Part shown: in pieces, positions 13,201 through 28,200 of the stretch
Layout: each line of letters opens with the position of its first letter
Position numbering within the stretch: the stretch's first letter is position 1
Assembly: GCA_020698575.1 (NCBI GenBank)
Contig: CM036242.1
Span: 7,510,624-7,574,623 of the forward strand
Direction of reading: 5' to 3'
Origin: Bostrychus sinensis
Taxonomy: Eukaryota; Chordata; Actinopteri; Gobiiformes; Eleotridae
Length of the DNA: 64,000 nt
Program-made: the position numbers and the translations under genes
Notes under the pieces: model-generated
Database searches by the model: none
What the model saw: the letters and a program-made list of their open reading frames with translations, nothing else
What the model was told of the DNA's origin: nothing

Positions 13201-16200
13201 TATGAATGATGCCACAAATGTATCTGTATCCAGTAAAAGTATTGATAGCACCACATTGCAAAATATCACGATATATCACAATAATATTTTCCCTCCGAAT
13301 CCTAATTAGTATATTATGATGGTACAGTATGCGGGTGATGCCATTCAATAAAAAAAAGATGTTATTAAGTTATTATTTTTTAGGTGAGTCTGCACAAAAA
13401 CAAACTACTTTCAGTTTGAAATGCAGAATATTATTTTTGGTGTTGTGAAACCCATTACGAAATAGGAGGAGGACAGATCTATTTCTGATATCCACTCTGT
13501 ATTTCTAAGTAACAGACGAAAAGAGATGCAAATCAGGATTTTTATTGTCATTTTCTAAAAATGACAATAAAATATTATAAAAAAAACAACAAAAAACTTT
13601 CAACTCTAATTTGCCAATATTAATTCAAATTTGTATGTCTGCTAAAAAGTGACATGCACTCCTAACCAGTACAGTTTTATCCATTATTTTTGTTACAAGT
13701 AATTGAAATAAAAGTAAAAATAAGTTTCTTCTCATCATTCTTAAAGGTAATATGAGTATAGTAAGTATATATTTGTTATATTTTATAAAAATTACCCACA
13801 TGTGTGCCAAGATATGAAACATGTTTAAATCAAATATTAGTTTTACTGATAATAGTACAGTTGAGTTATAAACATTTACAAATATATTTTACCTAATGGC
13901 CATGTTGCTTTTGTTTACATTTTTTGTTTTGGTTCTAACCCCATTGCCGATTGTCCAATCAGAAAAGCAGAAAGACTAGCAACCCACAGACCAATGTTTT
14001 GATTCATGCTGCAGTACCATTTTCAAACCAACACGAGTTTAATATGACAAATAAGCATAACATGGAAAGTACTATGGTGTTTGCAGACTGATGTCACCAA
14101 CATTTATATGCACAGCTAGTGACACTACAAGAGCAGCCACAAATTACTGCAAGAGCTTCTTAGAAAAAGTCATCAGACATGATTTTATTCCTACTCTCAC
14201 ATTTTAGTCCGTCCTGGTGATCTTCTCCAGGCAAACTTAAGGGCACAGTCTAATTAGTGCCAGAGCCTCTGTCAGCAGGTCTATCTGTATAAATGTGTTT
14301 CAAAGCAATGTTCAGCCCTCAGACTTTTCAGACTGCACAGCCCCGCTGCTCCTCGGTAAATCTGAAATGTTTGCACAGAAAAGAACATCCCAGACACATC
14401 TCACTGCAAATATTTGGACACTTGTGTCTCCCTCTGACCTACTGTATTCTCCACAGGCACATTCTGCAGCACTGGTTTACAGATGAAGAACAACACTGCC
14501 ACAAGGTCACTTATTTGTGCTCTGTCATCCATTTTCTATCAGCAGACTTCTTATATAGAAATGTATAGTTACAATGTAATTATAAAGTAGGAACCTATGC
14601 CAGAGAGAAGATTAAAAAGGCAACAATATTGGTGCAAGTTGGCAGGTTTTATAATTATACTTTCTTATCATAAATGTGCTGTGTACAACAACTTTACCAA
14701 TAGTGTGCATTAAAGCTGCATGATCTAAAAAAATTTAATGAATACTGAAGAGTGTAAACTGTAGGGAGCTAATCAAAGGTTGAACAAAGACTACTACTAA
14801 ATAAAGACTAAATCTGGTCTAAAGCAAGGCTAAATCAAGACTCAAATCAAAAAATAAATCATAAGGATCTGTCAGGAAACATATAAAAAGGGTGGATGAG
14901 GTGACATTCACTTTTTCAGTAATCAACTTAAAAGTTTAGCTAAATAATGTTTTTCCACCTCCACAATTCTGTCAGCAGTGCAACATAGGGCCTACTATGA
15001 AACCTTTAAAGTTTTAGAAAGAAGTTGTTTGTCAGTGTTTTGTATTTTAACGTTAAACTGCAAAATCTCCTGCGATGTGACTTTAACATTTTCAAAATAC
15101 AAAATACACACATTTCAGAAATTAGTCACAAGGGTCTGGGACAGTTCATAAATTTTTTGACATACAAATATTTGTACTTCACTAAAACAACACTTTTAAC
15201 TGCACCTGAATCCTATAATAATAATTAAAATACATTTAATCTTGTAATCAAAATGGTGCCCTACGATGTGACCTGAAAAATCAGGTTTTTAAACATTCGG
15301 TTGCAACAAAATCTACAGGACTCCACAGGGGACTCCACTACAGGACAGACAGATGTCCAAAGTTAAGGCTATGAGCTAAAGGTAATAAGGAACTGTTATT
15401 TCATTATTAATTGTACAGCTGTGACAGCTGTATTTTTCACAAAATAAAATTCTGAAAGTTAAAAATCATTTTAGGATGGAGCAGGGATATATGTAGCAAG
15501 TTAGCACAGTGCACATGTTGAATAATTTATGACAAGAATATAAATCGCCAAATTGTAGTGAATGCCTTTCAGTTTGACTTTTTGTGTCACACCACAGGAC
15601 AGCAACTGCTTGCAAGAAACTCTCTTAACACTTTTTATACGACTGATTTATATTTGAACTTATTATTTAATGTTCTTAGCATTCAACCTCAGAGTAGTGT
15701 CACACTGCAAAAAAAAAAAAAAAAGTGTTACACCTTCAAAAGTCAACCACCCCATAACATAATATTAATATTTGTCACATTGAAAACCATAGTGTTAATG
15801 TAATAAGTAGTTTTTTTAAGATATATATATTGCAATTGCACAAATTAGCACTTTACAATCTGTCTAATGTAGATGTATCTGCAGTTTGAGCTACTTTGAA
15901 GCTGCTAAGCTACTGCTAATCATACTGAGCTCTGGATTAAGAAGTTAAAGCAAGCATTAAGCTGTGACACTAAAAAGATTAAATCATGTACCAATTTATA
16001 GGTTCATACGCTTTACTGATTATATACTGAAGGTTATTTTATTGTGCTGTAACTGTAGTTCTATTCAGTAAAGGTTGTGATGTCCGCCGGGATTTTAGGA
16101 CATTAAATATTGACAAACTTGCTTTTTATTTATGTGGACAATTTCCCTGACTTAAAATGTTTATGCTTGCCAAAAGTAGCATCAGAAGTCAAATCATGCG

Positions 16201-19200
16201 TATGTGTCTTTTGATGCGAGACTTCAAAGTGCAACAGAAGCACGAGCGCACACACAAACATAAACTGTCTCACATTTTCCATCTTTTCCAATCTCTTACC
16301 CCCCTCCCTTCCGCACAACTTCATTTCTTCTGTGATTCATGGCTGCAATTTCAACTAGATGTGAGGCGCTGTGCATTTTAGATACACAACAAGCAAGTAC
16401 TCACTTCGACAGATGGACTTCAACTACCAATAAAATCTGGACCATTCTCTTGACATTAATTGACACAAACAAAAAGTTAATGGCCCCAAAGTGGTGACTG
16501 GGCACTTTTTCTGTTCTCCTCTGCCCTTGTTAAAGAGGGAGAATGATTCTGCAGAATAGTGAGCACAAACTATGGAGCAACACTCTCTTTAACCTTTGAC
16601 TCAGCTTATTAGTGTATGCCTGTTACCTCAGGAAAACAAAAGACAGAAATAATTAAAGAGTGGAAGAAGAGGAGAATATGACATAGCAAAAAAGTTTAAG
16701 TGGATGTAATGAGAGGAGTTAATTATATGAAGTTGCTATTTTATTTTTCAGCTATATTTGTGTTTCATTTTAAAACAGGAGTCAATGCAATGTAAGAAAA
16801 CTTGCCAAAAATGTGTAATCTTAACTAATAGGGGTGTGTCAAAAATCAAATATTTTGTTTAACTGCGATTAATTATAGGGTCTATGATGATGATAAGCTT
16901 GGTGCATTTTTCATTCAATATGTACAAGCCTTATAGCCCACCTGTTACAGTGTGAGCAAGTCAGAACAAGAGTGCAGTTGAGAAGAACAATCACCCATTT
17001 GAATAGAAAGAGCATGAAAAAACAAGCTACAACAGAAACAACTGCCTGCAGCAACAGCCTTAGCAATGGAGCTAACATTAACATTTATTGTGCTCTACAA
17101 AAACAGCAGTCCATAGAGTTGTTTTCTGCAACGACTCCATAAGATAAATGGGTAAAACTGTCCAAATACAGTATATTCTAAACATCGTAACACTGCGAAA
17201 ACATCCGTGTCAGAAAAGTGGGTGCACACATCTTGATGTGGTGAAAAGCCAAAGGAGCCAGAGCTGTGGTGTGTCACGAGTCTCCTCACTTAAGCGTTAA
17301 CCTTACACACTTAAACTATGATACTATAGATGAGCTAATGGACTTTATTTAACAATCCTAGACACATTTATAGCTATAGAGGATTTTTCCTTCAATATGG
17401 CCTCCATAAAGTTTCTTCTTTGTTTTTTTTTTAGTTAAGAGTTTTTCCTGAAAAGAGGGAGGGTCTAAGGACAGGGTGTGTCTAGTTTAGCGTAGTTATT
17501 GTTTATATTTGATTGTGTATTTATGTTTGATTAACTGTTAGTAAAGCCCTTTGGCCTTGTCCCAATACCCGCACAATGCACTACACACTTTGTTGAAAGT
17601 GCATTTTCTGAAAGTGCATGAAGTGCGTGAGTATACAAGGGTGTAGGGGGGTTAAAAAAGAGAACTGGGACAGTCCACACTTCTTGGACACTCGTGCTAT
17701 GAAAGTCACCAGGTAAAAACATTTAATAGAATAAACAGCGCTGTCTTTTAGCGGCGTGTTTGCTAAACTGCTGCTGGATTTATCTGAAAGTTAATAACAG
17801 TTGATGAGTGGATCATTTTGTCACAGAAACATCAGGCGTGTTTAATGTTTTAACAGTGTAGTTACCTGGACAATAGGCACTTTCATTTAAAATTTCCATC
17901 AATTGAGCTGTTAATGCATTGCTTTTAATTTTTGCCAGTTAGCACTCACTGCTAAGTTGCTAAGAAACAAACACAGCGTTGTTCGAAAACATGACAATGA
18001 AATGCATCATGGGTAATATACTTCAGGGAAGTCTGCACTGATCCACACTTACTGGAAGTGTGCAGTGAAGTGTGTGATGAAGTGTGGTTCCAAACGTTGA
18101 AGAGAATTGGGACACACTACGCACTTTCACCCCTCAGTGTGAACGCGCATTTGAAAGGCACAAGTGTTGAGTGCGAGTATTGGGACAGGGCCTACGAGGC
18201 GACTGTTGTTGTGATACTGGGCTATAGAAATAAAATTCAATTGAACTGACAGCTTTGAGTTTAAAACAGGTGTTTTATCTGGACAGGAGTTTTCCCTGCA
18301 CTGATAGTTGAGAGTAGAGCTAGTGTCCAGATTGAAAGCCACTAAAACATACAACATATATAACCTTGACTATCTCCTCTTAAAACATTACTGTTTCTAT
18401 TTTATAAAAAACCTGAACTTGCATTAAAAGATTACATAAATTTTTAATCAAATCACTCACCTTTGTGTAACACATAAGGATGAATCATATCAAATAAGCC
18501 ATATTTATTTATTTTTATTTGAAAAACTAAAAATTTCATTAAAAAAAAAAAAAATTGGGGGGAAATTTAAGTTGATCTAAAGTTGATCTAAAGTTTTACC
18601 ATAATAACTACAGTTTCTATTTTAGCACTAGACACAGTCAAAATATTAAGACAGAGCTTATACAAAAAATTATGATGAGGACACCAAAGCTCATTACTAC
18701 ATATAAGAAACCACCAAAAATGTCCAATTATGCATAACATAACCTAGGGCGTAATGTACGCTACAGCAGCCAGTAAGTCAAGGGCAACTTCAATTATTGC
18801 CACATTACCAAATAGTAAACAACTAGGACATAATACTAGGACTTAAGAGGAATAATTTGCTTATGTAGAGAATGCACCTTTAATATGGTTGAGCATAATT
18901 TCATTAAAAACACTGGTAAAAAAACATCACCTATAGATGCCATCCAGCTCTAATGTTCAAGGATTTAGACAAAGTAAAGTTATGCATCAGCGTCAGATGA
19001 TTTCTTGTCTACAGCTTGTACACCCACAACTTCAATAGTTGCTCCCTGGTGAGAATATAGTAGTAGTAGTGGATTCAATTATGTTTAGAGTCGGCTAGGA
19101 ATGCTAATGTAACCAATCCGAAAAGTCACCTGAATCCACCTTATTCTTTCACATATTCACTCCCAAAATTATTCCACTCCCCCGGTGCATTTCTCCAAAG

Positions 19201-22200
19201 ACACAATGGCGCTGAGTGCTTGCAAACTTACTTTCAACACCTGTTTTCTCCTGGGAATTTTCCTCCATCTCCCTTTCTTTAAACTGCATATTTACTTCAT
19301 ACCAGAATCATCACATCCCTATATAGACTGTTTCAGATGGTGTAACTTTTAATAAAGACTCTGACCCTCTGACCTCTGTATCATAGGACAGTACCAACAT
19401 TACTGCTTACTCCACCGTTTTTTCATCAGCTCCAAATCACTCATGCCAAACTATTATCCTACCTCCCACCGCTCCATGTGCCCTTATGCATGCCCTTTTC
19501 AACAATCTAGATAGCATCTCTCCTTGCCCACAAGTCCGCTCCTTCTGTGATTCATCGCACTAATTCGAACTCGTCAGGATGCGCGTTGCGTTCGAGAACA
19601 ATCCCACACACCGGCGCTGCCTTATTGATTATGTGCCCATACAGCCGACTTCATTTATTGAGTAGAAGTGCGTAGACTTTTCAATTATCTTTGAAAGTCT
19701 AAAAATAGGCCAGGCCTCTGTCAGTGTCTGTCTGCGATAAACTGCCACCTCGGAGTGATTTATCTGTTGGCAGTTTCAGCCAACACATGCAACCATTTCC
19801 TTATTGGTTTTTCTTTGACCTCAACTAAAACTTTTGTGGCAAAATAAAAAAAAAACACCTGTTCTATAATTCTAAAGGCAAATATCTAATCAACAATCAC
19901 TAGGCAGCAATTCAATTATTTTAAGTACGCAGACTTGCAGACAGGTTGATTAGGTATTTGCATTTAGGAGCATGAACAGGTGTATCTACAAATGTGGTCA
20001 GTCATGGTATGTGCATTTTAGAGTGCGACCGTTATAGTCTGTGTGAATAGACTCTAAATAGTTTAGATCCAAAGTTTATTTTAAAAGAAGAACAGCGTTT
20101 GGCTTTACAATCTTTTATCAACACCAAGAAACATGTTTTAGCCTTGCTTACAGCAGGATTTGGCAAAAGCCTAATCTAATGGGGTTTAGCGAGACCCCGG
20201 TCGTTGTGGCGGTCTCGCCATTGATCGCCATCGGGTACAATTGATACGATTGGCTATGGGCTACATACAGATGCATATGATAGACAGTCATAGAACCCAA
20301 TAAACGGCTCTGGACAATCGTAAACCACGCCTCCCCTACGAAAAAAAGAATAGGTGGTTCCCAGACTAATCTCACTTGTGATTAGGCTGGTGTTAGCCAG
20401 GCTAGCAGTTCATAGTAAACACCCCCCAAATCGCCTTGTCATGGTCTCAAAAGCTCAAAATGGCAATAAAAATATTTTACTACTTTCTCTGCCATAGAAC
20501 CTCAGAGCAAAAATTCAAAATTCATTTACTAGCTCTCCCCATGATCTACTTGCACAGCAAGTTTAAATGAAATTTAAGTTAAATAAACTTAAAGCTAAAT
20601 AAAATAAATAAATATAATACATAAAATACCTAGGGTTAGGGTTAATACTCCACACCAATACACACTACAACCTACAGCATAAAGCATAAATCAGCATAAA
20701 GAACAATAAGCAGCTTTCAACAACATTTAAAAAGATGTTTAGTCTAATAAAGTGGCCTGGAGTGTATACATCGGCTGATACATCGATGTAACTTCTCAAG
20801 AGCTGAAAACGCTCGGTCTCACCGCTCTAATAGACACGTGAAACCAGGAAGTGCTCCTGCACGTCTCTAAAGTTCATACACTACCACCAGACACGTGACA
20901 ATTTCAGTGATTAAATTGCAGTCACTACGAAGCAGTCAGCTCATTTATTTGTTAGCATCATTTTGCTAATAGCCATGCTAAATAGCCATTTTATGCTCTG
21001 TCCATTGCCACCCTTGCCAGCAGGGGGATCAGACCCCTAAGCCAAGCGTTCTCTGTAAAGTCAAAGTAACAGCTCCACAAAAGATGTTTTCCATAAATAT
21101 ATATTTTTTAAGTTATAAAAGGTGAAATACAAATGCAAAGGTGTCCAAAATTATTTCAAAAAGACTGAAAAAAGCATAATATGGCCACTTTAAGTAAAGT
21201 ACATTCTGTAACTGTGTACATCTCGAACATATTTTCACTCGAGGAAAAATGCTATTTTAACTCAAATAAATTTGTTTGTCTACATGAGAAAACTTATTTT
21301 AGGTTGCTGGGTAGAAGACCTTGTATCTTGGGTAAAAAAAATAATAGTAAGGGTAGTACCAGTAGTAGCAGAAATTTTTCTGCACAATTACAAAAGCAAA
21401 AACCTTCACAAATTAAAAATGACTATTTAATTTTACTTGAATAAGACTAATTTTGTTGACTACTTTTACTTCATTTTGAGTTTTATTACTTTATAGTCAC
21501 TGTACTTTTACTTTAGTACTTTTTCCACCCCGGCATTAGCCATAATTTTTAACCATTCCAGAAATTTCAATTATATTTTCAGAACTCATACACTGTGTAG
21601 AGCCTAACCTGTAGAGACATGTGGCTCAGTTGTAAAGTTCCTATACTGCCTGCAAAATCTATAGGTAAAAATTAGTTTATACTTTGAGCTTCTATATAGT
21701 CACAGCAAACCACATCATTGTCATGTGACATCAAATCCTCCTTTGCAAATGTTCAGATATTCAAGGTAACATTCAACTGTATAAACTAGAAAGTAGATGA
21801 CTGCCAACTAATTTAATTCCATTTTTTCATATTGGTAACTAAAAATACTGGTGGGCAAAGACAATATTATGGCATCTGCTTTTTCCAAAACCAAAAATAT
21901 CTCTGCGTGCCCTGTTCCTGGAGACACATACACAGTAAAAAGCAGAGAATGCCAAAGCTGCCGGCTGTGTGTTCTGGCAGAGTTTGGAAGACACTAACAT
22001 TTGCACACAGGAACCTGCCTTATTAAATCCTCACAGATAAACGTGAGGCTGGGAGCAGGGTTAGCAGGGGAAAACACAGGTGTCTCTGTTGGCACTGTAA
22101 GCTTAATTAAATATGGGAACACATGCTTCTATTAAGTTTGAGTTTGCCTTGGAGTACAGCTGAACAAAATTAGGAGCACATACAACTGATGGTGCAATAT

Positions 22201-25200
22201 GTTACATGCCAATAAGGTTGTGAGAGAAGCAAAATGACATTTTTGTTGCTTACCTGATAGAAAATTAGAAAAGAGTATTCAACCCTTTCAGTTTGTATTG
22301 TCAAAAAGGGTCATATACCAGATTGGTAACCCCTTAGCTTTTGTTAACAGAACACGCCACTGATCTGTTGTTTAGTTTCCCTGACCCCGTCTCTCTCACT
22401 CTGCCCCACCTGCCTCTCTCAGCAGAGCAGGGGTTGAACTCTCTCAGGCTCAGGCTGCATGTCCTGCTCCTAATTGTCCAGTGTGACCCACAACAAAAGC
22501 GATTATTTGGGATTTGTCTGAGACTTAACTTCGTTCACGTTCGTGTTCTCATAAAAAGATGCTTATACGCGACACCGCGCTGCTCCGTTTTTTCCAAACT
22601 TTTTTTCTGTTGCTGCAGAGTCTGCATCATTACGCACTCCAAGAGCGGCTTTTGAGCAAAACACGCACAGAAACGACTATAAACTAAGTCCACGCTGTGT
22701 CCAGCAGAGGAGAGAGGCATCTGGGCTGTAGTTTCTTTGCTAAAACTTGGCTAAGAAGCGTCTGTGTTTAGCAAGAGCTGCAGCTGCCTCCTGCAGCGTG
22801 GTCTGAGAGAGGAGCTGTTATTTAGAGCCATCAGAAAAAATACAGAGGGCCAGGTGAAAACACCAGTTGGCCTTTGTTATGAAGATTGAAGCCACAAATG
22901 AGCTGATAATAACTATAAAGGAGAAAACTGAGGGAAATTTCATTACGCTAACTTATTACTAATTTAATTATATATTTTGTGAAAACCAGTCCGTTATGGA
23001 TCTGACATTTGTTTACTTCCAGTTAAAATTATGTTTTATTTAGGGGCAGCATGTCTGACTGTTTAAGGTTAACTATTAATATATTTCTGTTTTAATTATT
23101 TATTTATTTTTTGCCATAATTTGCTAATGTTCCTCAGACCACATTCTTCATTCTGTATATATTTCAATTAAACTGAGCCTGGAAAGATGGGGGGATTTAA
23201 TATTTGTAATACAGATTTTTGGCATGCACCCCTAAATTTTCTGCTTGTGCCCCTAAAAATTTTAAGTCAGAGACAAAAGTCAGACAAAAAAAAAGTTAGT
23301 CTTGAGAGAGCTCTTTGTTTTTACCCATCACGAGATTTTTCCTGTGTGACACCTTTGTAAAGAGACACCTTTTTATTGGTGAGACAGGAGGCAGGATGTC
23401 TTCCTGATCACTGATAGATTTCAGATGGTGTCATGGTTTTCAACGGCTTTTTGCACCTCCCTTTCTTCATGTGTTCAATTATTTTTCTCTGTCAATCCAT
23501 TTTATTACACACAACTTAATTCCTGAATGTATTTGTTTTGTATGGATTGCTTAGGTTGTTGAAAATTTCCTGTCAGTACCATGTCAGAAATATATTTGTT
23601 GAGAAAAGCGGCAACGCATTCAGGTGATTTGCTTGTCAAAACTTTTATTTTGTAATCTTTTTTCCTCACCAATTGCAGAAATATACTTGCATGCATAATA
23701 AAAGGCTGCCACAAAAAATACTAAAATGAGTACTGCAATCCCAGCTGTCTTTTTGAAACAAAATCCTGTTTACTGTGCATGTTGATTGTTGTTTACACTA
23801 CATTACCGAGCTGTTGTTTCAGACTGCCCTCACACGAAGACACTGGCAGGTGAACGCATGCTGTGTTGCTGTCTTACCACCCGCAGCAGCCGCCTCTGCT
23901 CCTTGAAGGTGGCGCAGCAGCCCAGCACGCCTGTTACCATGACGATGGCTCCGGCCAGCACCAGGATGTAGGCCGAGGCGGCGTACGTCTTGGAGGGGAG
24001 CAAGCTGATGTAGTCGCTCTTCTCCATCAGGGTCCAGATGCCCACGGCCATCACCACACCGCCGGCCAACTGCAGCAACGCAAACCACAGGCAAAATATG
24101 AAAAACAGATCGTCCACAATCAATACACGAGGATAATAAACAAGCAGGCGTGTTATTATTATGTAGCATGTATTGCTTAAATATACAAGTTCAATTCTAA
24201 AAAGTTGTGACAGTATGTAAAATATTAATAAAACCAGAATGGAGTAATTTGCAAACCCTTGAAGCCATATTTGAGTTACAAAAGAACAATAAGTACAAAA
24301 GTTGTGTTAAAACTGGTGTATTTTGCCATTTTATAAAAAATTCTAGCCAATTTTGAATTTACAGGTTGTTTACAGGTGACTTTACAACAGGCCTTTGGTG
24401 TGAGATTAGGCTTAAAGGCAGGCAAACATTCTCAGGAAGATTTGTATTATCAATGTAGAATCATCTTAGTATGATTTATGGTTAATATCTTTATTGACAT
24501 GAAACAATAAAGTTGAACATCCCCTCTGTCTAAAGTAAAAGGATTTGTCACTATTAATGTACAAAGCTGTGATATTATTCAATCACACAGGCATGATTGT
24601 TGTTTGTTGACAATAAATAAAAACATATTGAGGTCATGAACCCAACTGTCAATAAAAATGATGAGGTTCCCCATGTGAGATTGCGACATTTGATTATAAA
24701 AGGTGAAAACAACATATTGGCAGCAAAACATCTCCATATAGTTGAAACAGGGGCAACAAATGCTGAAAAAGTAAGTACAGTTGCACTAAAAAAATAGCTG
24801 GGGGAGCATTTTGTAACTACTTGGGTGAATAGGTCACAAGTTAGTAACAAGACAGGGTAAGAAGCATTTTAGGAAGGCAGACTTCTCCCAAAGCACATAC
24901 AGTGGCAAGCAAAAGTATGTACCCCCTTAGCATTTTTCCTCTATTGTTGCCTTACAACCTGGAATTTAAATGGATCATTAAGAGGTTTATGTCAGTCACT
25001 TTACATCACATGACAACAATTATGAAAATGCAAAAAAAAAAAAAAAAAAAAGAAGATGCAAATTAGAAATATGACAGAAAAACAGAAAACTTGAGTGTGC
25101 AGAAGTATTCATACCCTTTTTAATGAGGCCCCTAAATGAGACCCGGTGTTACTCAGCCTCAGAAGTCACAGAAATAGTTAGATAAGGTTGGCCTGACTGC

Positions 25201-28200
25201 AATCCTCTGTCCAGATACAATTAAAATGAGCCATCAATGAAAGATGCTTTTGTAGCACAAACCTGGCCCCTGACTGTGGCCCCTCTCTAAAGTGAAGCCT
25301 GGCGATGGCAGTATCCTGCTGTGGGGATATTTGTCATTGGTAGGGACTGGGAAACTGCTCATTGTGCTGTACAATGATCCAACCTGAAGGAGCTGGAGCT
25401 GTTTTTAGATGAAAAATGAGCACAAATCCCAGTGATTTTATGAACCAAGCTCATAAACACTTATGCTAGAAAAGTTGGAGCTGAAAATCCTTCAGAAGGA
25501 GGTTCTACAGACAACTAACTTGAGGGGGTACATACTTTTGTATGCTCAAGTTTCCTCTTTTTCTGTCATATTTCTAATTTGCTTCACATTAAAGGAACAA
25601 TGCTAAGGGGGGTACATACTTTTGCTTGCCACTGCATTTTTACAGGCTTTTGTTACAGCGTCTCAGCATTTGCTGCTGTCATTAAAAATTGTTTAATGAG
25701 ATTTGCAAATCACTGTATTCTAGTTTTATTTACATTTTACAGTGTTACAACTTTAAAACTGTCAATCCTGAAGCCAAATGGTGAGGGAGCTGAGTTTATA
25801 TCCCTGTTCGTACAGTAGGTCGGTATCACTTCCAATAACACTCTGGTATGTACGTAAAATAAGGAAGTGTCATTACCTAAAGGTGCTATGAGAATATATT
25901 TTTTAAACTTCATAAAAATGACCCACATGTGTCACGAGATAAGATGTAAACATGTTTAAATCAAATATTAGTTTTACTAATAACAATGGTACAGTTAAGT
26001 TATAAACAATTAAAGATATGTTTTAAATAATGGCAAAGTTGTTTTTGTTTGCATTGCTGATCGTCCAAACAGAAAAGAGACCATTGTTTTAATTTAGACT
26101 GCAGTACTGTTTTCAAAAAACAGTATGAGTACATGCTGCTTATAGTACTTTTAAATGACTTGAGTGTAACTGGCAAAGTTGTCTAACATACATTTACTAA
26201 TTTACATTAAAAAGGCTAAGCTAAAATTAAGTTGTATTTTTTAAATTCAAGACTTACAAAAACAAAGGTGCTCAATAAATATAACACTTCTAAGACACCC
26301 GGCTGAGAAAAATGACTAAGACTCAAAGTCATTCAATGTAATTAGAAGCAGCACAGAATCAATGCTGGATTAATGCTTTTATGAGCATGCAGGTGCTGTC
26401 ATGTTTGATCTCTATTAACAGCCCCCAGACAGTAGAAGATAATATGAAAAATGACAAGAATATGAATGTGAAGAGTTAGCAGATGGCGCTGTCACTTTGA
26501 CAGAGATGTCAATCTGAGCAGATGCTTAATTTAGACTTAGTTTAAAAAGGACAGATGCATTCTACTGAAGTGTTGCGCTGAGAGAACTGCATCAAATACA
26601 GACTTCAAATACATACAATTAAGATTGTATGTGCACATTTGTTGCATCAAGATACTATATTTTTACTAAGTAGTAATGCAAGTATATTCATAGTACATAA
26701 CAATTACTAGATACTGTAGTAATTGTTATTCTTTATAAATATACCACATAAAATTATTTATTTCTAGTCTAATGTATACTATTTTATTATATAATTATTG
26801 GAGCTATATTTAGATATTTTGTACAGAAAAGAAAACATTACTTTGATGTCAGGAACAACAGTTAAAATCTGAATGGGCTCTGTAAGCTCCACAAAAACAT
26901 AATGTGTCTTTATCCATGCTTAAAGTCAATGAACCAAAGAAAATGGCGTTTTGACTGCCAGAGAAGTGGCCAAAACGGGGAACTTTAGTGACACCTGGTG
27001 GTGGCAAAATGGCATAACATTAAAGCTCTGAAAAGATGAACAAGAATCACTTCAGTAAATATCTCAGAGAAAATCGTTCTAAAAAAGTTCCATGTTTATA
27101 AGCCACAGTGTGATGTGTGTGAAAGCTTGATTGAAATGAGCTGAGCTGGCAGACATACAGCATGAAGAGCACATATGTGCTGCTGAATGTGTGGTTACAC
27201 TCCGTGAATTATGAGTCAGCTGTCATCATGCTCAGGATAAACACTGAACAGTTGCCATGGGGCACAAACAGAGAAGAGAATTTCAGGATTTAGGCAGGAG
27301 TTAATAACTATCCTGGTTTTAGATGACAATTTGTGAAAGGCTAGGTTTTACTTTATTAGAAAGACTTCGAGATCAACTGAGAGTAGTGTCAGCCTTCAGC
27401 ATTAATAAAGCCTCACTGATAAATAACATGGGTGCATGATGTCAGGGATAATTCTGTCGAAGATTGCTATGGGGTCAGTATAGCTCACTCTGTAGAGCAG
27501 CTGCTTGCTCTACTCATTTTGCCAATGAATATTGCGATAACAATTTGACCTGCAATATATAAATCCCCTTCGACATAAAAGTACATCTGACTGATTTCAA
27601 ATACAGAGAATCTAGTACAAGAACTGGTGAAAACTAGATCTAAAACAAACCTACAACCTAACCTAGGTACTCAAAAAATGTCAAACTGTTATTTTGAGAG
27701 GTAAAGAGTAAATGTCACCTGGGTACAAGATCTTTGTGATACAAATAGGGCTGGGTACAGTTAAACGATACATTTGTGGTACCTTTAATGTTCCTTTGCA
27801 TGCGTGAATCAAATAAATAACAGAATAAATCATACAAACTACTGGTTTTAACTTAGAGCTAAAAATTTAGCTCCAAAATCTTGTATTTAATATGATTGTG
27901 TTTTATGATTGTAGAAGATGAATTAGCAGACCTCAGGTACCAGTATTGAAAATCAGGTATCATTTAAGTACTGGTATCAAAAAAATCTGAGCCAGCCCTA
28001 GCTATAAATATTGTGATTGTGATAATGTGTACTACATTGTGTAGCCTTAATAGATATGATTTTAGAAAAGTAAATGCAACATTTTCCGAGTTAAAGAGGT
28101 TGCCAAAAGACAAAACAGAGCAGTCTATCAAAGACACAATAAAAAAATAGTATGCATATGTATTCACTATGTATCTAAACTGTTTATACTGTTTCACTTT

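Larger units (their letters stand above)
10064..23877. other. cd151: cd151 13.8-kb intron
   Basis: No coding exon is supported. Besides the repeats listed separately it holds AT-rich single-copy-looking DNA. The stretch 19550-19800 is less repetitive and contains CTAAAAATAG (an MEF2-type site), GATAA motifs and TTGGC...GCCAA, a possible regulatory block. Two telomere-like TTAGGG units occur at about 20631-20645, too few to mean anything. Confidence 0.5.

Noticed and set aside
16130..16381. Overlapping 64- and 74-codon frames
   Set aside because: No domain, no splice context matching cd151, and in AT-rich intron DNA.
20631..20645. Telomere-like TTAGGG units
   Set aside because: Only two units; expected by chance or from repeat decay.
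27465..27520. tRNA-like gctcactctgtagagcagctgc
   Set aside because: Has a box A-like word only, no box B or cloverleaf; probably a decayed SINE.
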